A stretch of DNA of 64,000 nt from Porodaedalea pini (Eukaryota; Basidiomycota; Agaricomycetes; Hymenochaetales; Hymenochaetaceae). Made by a program: the position numbers and the translations under genes. The notes beneath the pieces were generated by a model. The model saw only the letters and a list, made by a program, of their open reading frames with translations, was not told the origin of the DNA and ran no database searches. The DNA lies in contig NBAY01000008.1 of NCBI GenBank assembly GCA_002794775.1, positions 682,001 to 746,000 of the forward strand, in the 5' to 3' direction. Below are positions 32,849 through 43,348 of this stretch, piece by piece. Each line of letters starts with the position of its first letter. The first letter of the stretch is position 1.

Positions 32849-34846
32849 CTGCACCCTCTGCGCTTCACCCACTCGTTCCAACACCTCATCACGCGACGTC
32901 CTCACCACTCCACGATTCAGCCACTTCTCCTTGATGAACACAACGCTGTCATTATCATCCTTCCCCTCATCGTAGCCAGTCTTACGTGACAGTAAGTCCG
33001 CTTTTCCCATCGTCTTCCCTGATTTGTGCTCGAGGTGGAAGTCAAATTCCTCAAGTTCCATCTGCCAGCGAGCTTGTTGATAGCTCAGCTTTTGTGCCGA
33101 CCTGAAGTAGGTGAGGTTGGCGTGATCAGACCAGATCTCAATAGGGTGACGGGCACCGAGAAGGTACTGTCTCCACTCTTTGAGTGCCGAGATGATCGTG
33201 AGCATCTCCTTGTCGTAGATCTCGTAGTTTCATTCCGCCGGTAGGAGCACTTCAGACCTGTAGGTGACTACCCTCCACTTGCCTTCCTGCTTCTGCAACA
33301 ACACGCCTCCAAGTGCAAAGTTTGATGAGTCCACCTCGACGTGGAAAGGGCCCTCATCGTTCACGATGGCCAGGACTGGAGGTGAGCAGAGACGTCATCT
33401 CAACTCCTCGAACACTTCTTGCTGTTTGGTCTCCCATACCCAGTCCTTCTTGCCTGTTAGCGACGTTAGCAGATGGACCACCTTGCTGTAGTCCTTGATG
33501 AACCATCGCAGCCAGTTGCCCATGCTGAGAAATTGTTGCAGCTGCTTGAGGTTTCGCAGGACTGGCCAGTCTGCGATCGCTTCCGTCTTCGCCAGGTCAG
33601 CCCTGATCTCGCCATTACCGACAATGTGGCCAAGGTATTTTACAACCTTGGCGTTGAACTCACACTTTTCTGGCTTCAGGTACAGACCGTTTTCTCACAA
33701 GATCTGAAGGACACACCTTGACGTCTTGATATGTTCCTCAAGAGTTTGTGAGAGGATGAGGATGTCGTCAAGGTAGACGATGATCAAGTTATCATAGATT
33801 AGTCCCTTGAAGATGTGGTTGACAAAGGCCTGGAACGTCGCTGGTGCATTGCAAAGACCAAAGAACATGACTGTCAGCTCGAAGAGACCCATATTTGTGT
33901 GAAAAGCTGCCTTCCACTCGTTGCCCTCATGGATCCGGATATTGTAGTATCCCCATCGGAGGTCAAGTTTGGTGATGAACTTTGCCTTCTTGACCTTGTC
34001 GACAAGTTTGTCAATGAGGAGGAGAGGATACTTGTTCTTGATCATTCCCTCATTAAGCTTCTGGTAGTCCTGTATTGGGTGTAGGGACTTGTTGGCCTTC
34101 TTGATGAAGAAGAAAGATGACGCCATCGGTGAGATCAACTTTTGTATACGGCCCGACTTCAAGTTCTCGTCGAGGAAGTCCTTTAGCGATTGCTGCTCAG
34201 TTGGCGTGAGTGGATAGATCTTGCAATCGCTAGGTTTGAAGTCAGGCTTCAGGTCGATGACGTGGTCCCAGGGGCAGTGTTCCGGTAGCTTCTCAAATCC
34301 TTTCTCCGAGAAGACGTCAGCGTAGTCGTTGAGATATGCAGGCCAGGACGCCTTGTCCATTCGCACTTCTCTCACCCTCCTCATTTCTTCCACGGCCTCC
34401 TTTTCGATTGTGCACTCTTCTGGGCAGCAGGTGAATTCAATTAAACCCACTTTCCAGTCAACCTCTGGGTTATGTCGTCGAAGCCAGTCATAGCCGAGGA
34501 AGATGTTTGATGATGCCAGGGATGTTACTGCAAGGACAATCCTTTCCTTGTGGCATCCAATTATCAGCTCAATGTCAACATATTTCTCAATCAAACCAGC
34601 CTCGTTGTGCGTGCCATCCACATTGAGCACCGCAAGGGGTCTGATGTAATGTTTGGTCTCCAACCCATACCGTTCGATGAACCTCACGTCAATGCATGAT
34701 CCTGTACACCCTGAATCCATGAGGGCATGCACATCCACCTCTTTCGCTTCACTCTCCACATTGTATGCGACGTTCAGGAGGAGGTCCAGCTGGCATCCGC
34801 CAGTTCCCCTCACAAACAGCTGTTTGTACTCATTCTCTTCATTCAC
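32849..34846 (-). pseudogene. Element A pol, 5' part (protease, RT, RNase H)
   Basis: The frame 34846-33695 is open for 383 codons (protease ALMDSGCTGSCID, RT box VYLDDILIL). It then meets TGA where element C has CGA (after the RLQIL-like stretch). A further TGA for CGA lies in the connection region, and the RNase H block resumes at 33205. It is cut by element B at 32853. Confidence 0.9.
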
Positions 34847-34977
34847 ACCGGTGGGGACTTCATAATCGGAAAAACCATCTACGTCTTTTGCATCTACGTA
34901 CTGTACAGATGGTTGGTTATATTTTATTATGTCCAGATACGAGTCCCCTTGTTCTTCTCGGTCAGTTGCCCCGATGG

Positions 34978-36234
34978 CTATGCCTGACCACTCGCAAAAT
35001 CCTGCGAGTCGACGACCTCTTCATCATCACCTTCTTCCTCCACATAGTCCTCCACCATCGTCTTTCGAGTGTCTACGACTTCCTCGAAGGCCGACTCCTT
35101 CATCGCGCCTAGCTCATCGGCGAGGAGGCGACGTTTGCTGGGTGCCATCATCTGCAGCATACACTGCACAATTGTCTTCCCCTGCAGGCATGCGTCCTTG
35201 AAATGACCGAGCTTGCCACAGATCCAGCACGCCCATTGCCATTGCGCCTCATTCATTGAGACATCCATCGGCTGGCCAGCTCCTCCAAAGGTGATGCCAG
35301 TCGCATCGCGTTTGTCGACATGGGGGGCCACGATTGGACGGCAAGCCGGGGGTGCCTGCTGCTGAGGCTGGCGTGGTGGGAGTGGGAATGCACAACCTCG
35401 CTGGATTGCGCGGATCTGCTGTTCACCCCGATCGATCTCAATGGCCTTCTTTTTCCAGGTGTCATATGTCATTGGGACCGGCGTTGACCTCAGTACTCCA
35501 CGGACCACCTCGATGTTCATCGCACGCTTCAGGTGGTCACAGATAATGCTGTCGTCCATCAGTCCTGCTCTTGTGATGATGACGTCAAGCTTCTGGAAGA
35601 ACTCGTCGGCGGTGAGGTCCTTCTGAACCTTGGTTTGGAATTCCGCTAACGCCTTTTCCTTCCAGTTTGGGTCATCGAATGAGGCATCTAGGTGCTCTTG
35701 GAACCTTGTCCAACTGTCGGTGAAGGTTATGATGCCTGCTGTCATTGACTCCTCCACGTAGTTTTGCGCCCATGTCGCTGCATTGCCACCCTTCAAGTAG
35801 GAGAGAGCAACGTAGATTTTACTCTCCGACGTGGGGTATCAGCTTGGGTTTGCTGAGACGAAAAGAAGGACTTCTTGTTTGAAGTCTAAATAATCGTCGC
35901 CACCAGTGAATTCACGTGGCCAGGCGACGTCGGTGCTGGGGGTCAGGGGATTAGTTGCTGCGATCAGTGCCGGGGCATTGTTCGCCTGATGGACAAAGGC
36001 ATTTGCAACGATGGCTACGATCTGCTCCATCTGTTGCTGACTGAAACCTCCTGCTGACATTGCAGTTTCGGGTGTGGGCATCGAAGGTTCAGGAGGGGTT
36101 GGCGGTGAAAGATCTCTATGAGTCTCACGGTAGGGTCCTGGAGTCAGTGGTAAGTTGACGGTAGATGTCGACGGTGCAGGTGATGACAGGACGGCCGGGG
36201 GCCACCTAGCTCTCCTTCCTTCTTCGTTTGTCAA
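34978..36234 (-). pseudogene. Element A gag, one nonsense codon
   Basis: Two open blocks (36234-35839 and 35796-34978) together cover Gag including the CCHC knuckle (CWICGKLGHFKDAC). The break is TGA where element C has CGA in the PSRYPT segment. The frameshift site reads GGATTTT (complement 34996-35002). Confidence 0.9.
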
Positions 36235-36770
36235 ATACCAGCTATGCCGGATCTCACTCCACCAGATGTCGTATGTAATGCCGCTATTGTTGGTTGCGAC
36301 GTAACTTGGTCGGTCTGGATCCCAACGGGCTGATGCAGGGAGGGCCCGTTGCTGTTCATCAGTGAGATCTATCTTGATGCCGGTGGAGGGACAGGGATCA
36401 GTTGTGTGTTCGATCCAGGGTTATGCCAACGTTGAATGGGTTTGTCAGCGAAGTTGATAATGAGACAGAAGGATGCGGCAGTGATAACAATCGACAATGA
36501 CATCAACGACTGTACACGTAACATCACCCACGTCCAGGTTAAGTGGCTCCTCCACCAAAGGGAGATGTGGAGAGCCAGGGTCGGAAAAGGTCGGTTGCGA
36601 AGTTTATGTAATACACGAACATCCAAAAACGTCCGGGCAGGGTTGAGGGTTGTCGTTTAGGGGGTTTACACATCAAGTCCATCGAGAGGAGCGCTCCTCT
36701 AGACTGAGTGAAGGCGAGTCAACAGTGACGACGTACGCTGGGGATGAGCCTGGTTGGGGTTCTGCTTTTA

Positions 36771-37255
36771 TGTTAGGCAGAAGTCTGGGTGGAACTCAGA
36801 CTAGGCAACCTCAACGTGCGGCACCTGACAGTGATGCGGACATTGTCTGGGACGGGCTGTATCTCGAACGTGAAGTTCAGGCAGCGGGTTTACTCAGACT
36901 GGACGACGTGGAGGTAAGAGGATTAATACAAGTCTAACTAATACAAGGGGGTGGGTCTCACCTGGACGACATGGAGGTAAGAGGAAAAGCAGAACAGGGG
37001 GTTTCTGCGATTCCACCTTCCTCTATATAGCGCCATCCATGGGATTGTATTATCTAAGTACTGTATAGTTTACGTAACTAGGAATGGAACGAATGAAGGT
37101 TGGGTCGTACTAAGTGAGTGTGGGAATGATTGTGTATGACATAAGAATGGGAAATGATTATGAAAGAAGGTTAAATATAATGGAAAGGAGCGGTTAAAAG
37201 AAAGGAAATGGTAAAAGGGAAAATAAAAGAAAAGGTAAAAGTTTGAGTCCTAACA
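36771..37255 (-). repeat. LTR of element A (5' LTR)
   Basis: 485 bp. The self-priming 11-mer complement is at 36985-36995 and the primer site at 36759-36769. It is followed by the GGTTG duplication. Confidence 0.95.
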
Positions 37256-39985
37256 GGTTGTTGAGAACTTGAAGATAGAATAAGTCTCCTTCAATGGAGA
37301 GACATAGTGCATGATACCTGCTTCTCATGTCTTCATTTAAAATAGAAAGGATAGATACTATATTAGGACACTGTAAGCCTGCCAGAGCATTCTTACCATG
37401 TCTGACATGACACCAACTGTCTGGACATTGTGTCATAACTTGGAGTACCAAGTCTACACCATGACCATGCTGAGTCTGAGCCTGAGTGCTGAGTCTCATG
37501 ATCATGCTGAGTCTGAGCCCAAGTGCCAAGTTTTGCGACTGTACTGAGTCTGAGCCCAAAGACTGGGTCTGAGCCCAAAACTCAGTGGTAGCATAGCCTC
37601 TAGACCTTTGGAGCATAGCACATTACATTCTATGCATGTCCTTTTCATATTCCCTTCACTCCCCAACCTGTCTGAAACTAATACAAACTCATCTGACACT
37701 CATATGCACTCGCACCAAGTCAAGTGATCCTTTGGCATGCACATGCCGATTTATGTATTCTGAGAGTAATTCTCAACAGATTCCTTTCAGACTGGTACTG
37801 TATAGTTCACATTATATAATCCTTTCTATTTGAACCCTTTCCGACACCTTTGTTGCCTCAGTCTCTCTGACAGCAACAAAGGTGAGTAGACAATTTTCTC
37901 TATATGTATTTTGAGTCTCTCTGACAACAACAAAGATTGTTTTGTCCCATCTGTCTTGTGGCTCAAGTGTCAGCACTACCTAGGTACCTTCCAGACACCT
38001 TATATTATATTCATAAAAGGCTATAGTTGTAGGCCCACTAGAGTATTCTCACTACTTCTAACATGTTGCTGACTTCCTATACATCATCACTTGGCTCTGA
38101 TGTATTGAGTGTCTGACATTCCAAGACACAAACTCTGAAACACAACCATGTAGCTATACCACAATTATGAGGAGTCCAAGTCTGAGACTCAGTGGCAGCC
38201 TCCAGACCTTTGGAGTCTGGCACATTATATTTAATTCATGCCCTTTTCACATCCTCTTTACTGCCCAACTCATCCAAAGCTTATAAGCACATATACTGAG
38301 TTGTGCTATGTATACTCTGGCATGAGCCAGGCTAATGATTTACATATTCTGAGAGTAATTCTTAATAAACTCCAATTAGTTGATTTTCTACTGAAATTTA
38401 TTTTATAATACACATGGAGAAGATAGAAGAATATTTTTCTAATTGACTTATTTTTTTTCAGCATTTTTCCTAACTTTTTCATATGAGGAATGAGTTGTTT
38501 GAGCTCAGAGTATAAAATTGATTGAAGATGATTGCATGCTGCTGCTCTGGAATTACCACTTTTAGCCATCAAATTCTTAAGAGAAAAGCATGATTTAATT
38601 ATAATGGTTTTCCCTGATTTTTGCGATTTTTTAAATATTTTTTACAATTTTTTTTCATATGGGAAATGGGTTGATTGAGGCTACAGACCAGTCTGCTCAC
38701 GGATGTGTGCACAATGTGCAGACATCATGTGATGATCTGCAATGTTGCCACTTTGAGCCATCAAATTGTTTGGAGCTGGCCAGAGCAGGAGCATGTGGGT
38801 GATGACTGAAGAAGGAAAAAGGAAGCATCAAAAAATTGAAAGTCCGAATTTAGTCAGCTTGTGGCTATGTAAAAGTGGCCCTTTGCGTTTAATCCTTACC
38901 AGCCCTGGAGTTCCCGGCGAAGCCGGGAACTCCACTAGCCATCAATCTGAGTTTTTTAGGCATTGCTTAATCTGAGTTTTTTTGTTTCTTTAGATTTAAA
39001 AAATGCAATTTCTCACTCTAAAAGCTATACCTATTCAAAGTTCCTTGCTGGCCATTAGTCTAAGCTCTTAGAACAATGCTTCATCTTAGTTCACATGATT
39101 CTTCAATTACAAAACTATATATCTCACATACATATGCTTGAAAGCAATCTGAATTTTTATTGTATGTCATTCTATTTACAACAAAACCTCACTAAGTATA
39201 ATATTGGTTGTTGAGAACCTGAAGATAGAGTAAGTCTCCTTCAATGGAGAGACATACTGCATAATACCTGCTTCTCATGTCTTCATTTAAAATAGAAAGG
39301 ATATTCTTTATACAATATAGATACTATGTTAGGACACCTTATATCATATTCATAAAAGGCTATAGGTGTAGGCCTGCTAGAGTACTCTCACTACTTCTAA
39401 CATGTTGCTGACTTCCTAAACATCATGACTTGACTCTAATGTATTGAGTGTCTGACATTCCAAGACACAAACTCTAAAACACAACCATGTAGCTGTATCA
39501 CAGTTATGAGGTGTCCAAGTCTGAGACTCAGTAGGAGCCTCCAGACCTTTGGAGTCTGGCACATTATGTTCAGTTCATGCCATTTTCACATTCTCTTTAC
39601 TTCCCAACTCATCCAAAGCTTATATGCACTCATACTGAGTTGTGCTATGTATACTCTGGCATGAGCCAGACCAATGATTTATATATTCTGAGAGTAATTC
39701 TCAATGGACTCCTATTGGTTGATTTTCTACTGAAATTTATTTTATAATACACATGGAGAAGATAGCAAAATATTTTCTAATTGACTTATTTTTTTCAGCA
39801 TTTTTCCTAACTTTTTCATGTGAGGAATGATATGGCAGGAAAATCTGGGGTTTTCTATGAGGGAGGAGTATATCACAGAGTGTTTAGTGGGGCTCATATA
39901 AGTTTGGCCAGAAAAGCCTTACATGAATTGTAAATTCTCAATCAATCAAATTTTGCAGAAATTATGCCTTATGTATCTAAAATTA

Positions 39986-40835
39986 CAGCCTTTTTCATAA
40001 GTCCTGCGACACGTGCATGTCACGTGAAGTGAGCCGCGTCAGAGCCAAAGTGTCAAAAAATTAGAATGAATGCCTATTTTCTCTGTGAATTCTGCACAGA
40101 ACCTGCTCATTAAGTACTCAAAAAAAAAGGCACGGTTCTCAGGAGAAGAAATATGTAAAATAGGGAGCAATAAATTGACTGTGTAGGTGGGTGGAGATCA
40201 AACAAGTGCAGCTGGTCTGTTCTCTCACCCATTTCCACTGAGATTCAAAAATTATGGCTCCCCTACATCTACCTATAAAATTCTTTCCTGTGTCTTCAAA
40301 TTAAGTATATGACTATACCAACATCTCCTGCAAGTTTGAAGCCAATACATTCAGTATTCATGGTGCAGCAGCAAGATTTGTGTTCCACTTCAAGCTCTTT
40401 CCACCCTCCTTTTCTCACAACAGGTCTTGCAGAGTGGAACACAAATCTTGCTGCTGCACCATGAATACTGAATGTATTGGCTTCAAACTTGCAGGAGATG
40501 TTGGTATAGTCATATACTTAATTTGAAGACACAGGAAAGAATTTTATAGGTAGATGTAGGGGAGCCATAATTTTTGAATCTCAGTGGAAATGGGTGAGAG
40601 AACAGACCAGCTGCACTTGTTTGATCTCCACCCACCTACACAGTCAATTTATTGCTCCCTATTTTACATATTTCTTCTCCTGAGAACCGTGCCTTTTTTT
40701 TGAGTACTTAATGAGCAGGTTCTGTGCAGAATTCACAGAGAAAATAGGCATTCATTCTAATTTTTTGACACTTTGGCTCTGACGCGGCTCACTTCACGTG
40801 ACATGCACGTGTCGCAGGACTTATGAAAAAGGCTG
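39986..40835. mobile_element. MITE F, copy 2, at the dyad of element E
   Basis: 850 bp with the same ends as copy 1 and TA on both sides (39984-39985 and 40836-40837). Flanks are GTATCTAAAAT-TA and TA-ATTTTAGATAC, so it lies exactly at the symmetry point of E. Its central spacer is in the opposite orientation to copies 1 and 3. Confidence 0.9.
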
Positions 40836-41754
40836 TAATTTTAGATACATAAGGCATAATTTCTGCAAAATTTGATTGATTGAGAATTTACAATTCATGT
40901 AAGGCTTTTCTGGCCAAACTTATATGAGCCCCACTAAACACTCTGTGATATACTCCTCCCTCATAGAAAACCCCAGATTTTCCTGCCATATCATTCCTCA
41001 CATGAAAAAGTTAGGAAAAATGCTGAAAAAAATAAGTCAATTAGAAAATATTTTGCTATCTTCTCCATGTGTATTATAAAATAAATTTCAGTAGAAAATC
41101 AACCAATAGGAGTCCATTGAGAATTACTCTCAGAATATATAAATCATTGGTCTGGCTCATGCCAGAGTATACATAGCACAACTCAGTATGAGTGCATATA
41201 AGCTTTGGATGAGTTGGGAAGTAAAGAGAATGTGAAAATGGCATGAACTGAACATAATGTGCCAGACTCCAAAGGTCTGGAGGCTCCTACTGAGTCTCAG
41301 ACTTGGACACCTCATAACTGTGATACAGCTACATGGTTGTGTTTTAGAGTTTGTGTCTTGGAATGTCAGACACTCAATACATCAGAGCCAAGTGATGATG
41401 TATAGGAAGTCAGCAACATGTTAGAAGTAGTGAGAATACTCTAGCAGGCCTACACCTCTAGCCTTTTATGAATATAATATAAGGTGTCCTAATATAATAT
41501 TCTGTATTGTATAAAGAATATCCTTTCTATTTTAAATGAAGACATGAGAAGCAGGTATTATGCACTCTGTCTCTCCATTGAAGGAGACTTATTCTATCTC
41601 CAAGTTCTCAACAACCAATATTATACTTAGTGAGGTTTTGTTGTAAATAAAATGTCATACAATAAAAATTCAGATTGCTTTCAAGCATGTGTATGTGAGA
41701 TATACAGTTTTGCAATTGAGGAATCATGTGAACTAAGATGAAGCATTGTTCTAA

Positions 41755-41913
41755 GGCCCTGTTCAGTACAGAAAATAAACCCGTGTTAGCCATGAATTAG
41801 CTTCATGAATAGCCTTTTGTGGCAGTTTCACATAAGCCTTATGACATAAAATATCCTTTATAGGCTAATTCATGGAGCTAACTCAGGCCTTATTTTCTGT
41901 ACCAAACAGGGCC
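41755..41913. mobile_element. 159-bp PIF/Harbinger-type MITE
   Basis: Ends are GGCCCTGTTCAGTACAGAAA and GGCCCTGTTTGGTACAGAAA (reverse strand), flanked by TAA on both sides (41752-41754 and 41914-41916). The left arm of E has the empty site, which proves insertion. The three-base TWA duplication and short length fit Tourist-like elements. Confidence 0.85.
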
Positions 41914-42015
41914 TAAGAGCTTAGACTGATGGCCAGCAAGGAACTTTGAATAGGTATAGCTTTTAAAGTGAGAAATTGCATTAATTAAATCTGAAGAACT
42001 AGAAAACTCAGATTA

Positions 42016-42863
42016 CAGCCATTTTCATAAGTCCTGTGACACGTGCATGTCACGTGAAGTGAGCCGCATCAGAGCCAAAATGTCAAAAAATTAGAATGAA
42101 ATGCCTATTTTCTCTGTGAATTCTGCACAGTACCTGCTCATTAAGTACTCAAAAAAAGGCACAGTTCTCAGGAGAAGAAATATGTAAAATAGGGAGCAAT
42201 ACATTGACTGTGTAGGCGAGTGGAGATCAAACAAGTGCAGCTGGTCTGTTCTCTCACCCATTTCCACTGAGATTCAAAAATTATGGCTCCCCTACATCTA
42301 CCTATAAAATTCTTTCCTGTGTCTGTAAATTAAGTATATGACTATACCAATAGCTTTTGAAAGTTTGAAGCCAATCCATTCAGTATTCATGGTGCAGCAG
42401 CAAGATTTGTGTTCTACTCTGCAAGACCTGTTGTGAGAAAAGGAGGGTGGAAAGAGCTTGAAGTGGAACACAAATCTTGCTGCTGCACCATGAATACTGA
42501 ATGTATTGGCTTCAAACTTGCAGGAGATGTTGGTATAGTCATATACTTAATTTACAGATACAGGAAAGAATTTTGTAGGTAGATGTAGAGGAGCCATAAT
42601 TTTTGAATCTTGGTGGAAATGGGTGAGAGAACAGACCAGCTGCACTTGTTTGATCTCCACTCACCTACACAGTCAATGTATTGCTCCCTATTTTACATAT
42701 TTCTGCTCCTGAGAACTGTGCCTTTTTTTGAGTACTTAATGAGCAGGTACTGTGCAGAATTCACAGAGAAAATAGGCATTCATTCTAATTTTTTGACATT
42801 TTGGCTCTGACACGGCTCACTTCACGTGACATGCACGTGTCGCAGGACTTATGAAAATGGCTG
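42016..42863. mobile_element. MITE F, copy 3
   Basis: 848 bp in E's right arm, with TA at both ends (42014-42015 and 42864-42865). The empty site (AGATTAAGCAATG) is present elsewhere in E. Arms and spacer are as in copy 1. Confidence 0.9.
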
Positions 42864-42961
42864 TAAGCAATGTCTAAAAAACTCAGATTAAGCAATGCCT
42901 AAAAAACTCGGATTGATGGCCAGCGGAGTTCCCGGCGAAGCCGGGAACTCCAGGGCTGGTA

Positions 42962-43348
42962 ATAAGGATCTCCCTAAGCATGACGCTGCCAAGTCGTAAT
43001 GAAATCTTTGAGATTTTCATCATGGGTTTCTCAGAGCATTGTCACTATCTTCGGCATAGGTGGTCCATAGTCTCCTTTTCTTGTCTTCACTCTGAAGTGC
43101 TGACGTCCATGTTGCACAGTGTTCAGAATAGTCCTCTTCCAGCAACTAAACACGGCGGCTGATACACTGAGGGCAACGGTATTGAACAACAGCGATTTTA
43201 TACAATGCTTCTGTACATCGTGTTCCTGTTGTAATCTCCTAAGCAATACGAGTACAAGTTTGCATTACTCGTTCAAGATCTTTACTCCGTGGGTTCGCCT
43301 TCCCCGTTGCTGTCGTGTCGCGTAAATGTTGTAGAATGAATTGAAAGC
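42962..43348. other. Spacer between element E and SUP35
   Basis: It holds the SUP35 3' flank and nothing else I can support. Confidence 0.4.

Larger units (their letters stand above)
18388..37255 (-). mobile_element. Ty3/gypsy LTR retrotransposon A, carrying nested elements B and C
   Basis: Two 485-bp LTRs (18388-18872 and 36771-37255) begin TGTTAGGCAG and end CCTAACA. They are flanked by a GGTTG duplication (18383-18387 and 37256-37260), so A inserted into D. It is transcribed on the - strand: gag lies near the right LTR and the integrase/chromodomain end near the left LTR. Removing element B (20345-32848) gives about 6.4 kb. Several CGA codons have become TGA, so A cannot make full-length proteins. 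Confidence 0.95.
17225..38896. mobile_element. Foldback-type element D, split by the LTR nest
   Basis: The left end starts CCAGCCCTGGAGTTCCCAGC after TA (17223-17224). This end is shared with element E. The element runs to 18387, is broken by element A, and resumes at 37256 with sequence that continues the same alignment to E's left arm (GTTGTTGAGAACTTGAAG). It also carries about 500-600 bp absent from E (about 37365-37980) with several copies of a GAGTCTGAGCCCAA word. Homology to E's arm ends near 38490. No matching right end was found, so D is truncated or has a diverged right side; its right limit is placed just before E and is uncertain. It is non-coding. Confidence 0.6.
38899..42959. mobile_element. 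Foldback element E with F, F and Harbinger-type insertions
   Basis: This 4,061-bp element is one long inverted repeat. Ends are CCAGCCCTGGAGTTCCCGGC and its complement, flanked by TA (38897-38898 and 42960-42961). Just inside each end is a small hairpin, GTTCCCGGC-GAA-GCCGGGAAC. The left arm is 38899-39985. The right arm is 40836-42959 and carries a 159-bp MITE and F copy 3. Without insertions the arms are about 1.1 kb each and meet at a TA, where F copy 2 sits. No coding region is supported. Confidence 0.85.

Noticed and set aside
41608..41793. Short frames in elements D, E and F
   Set aside because: The sequences are mirror-image arms with no consistent frame between copies.
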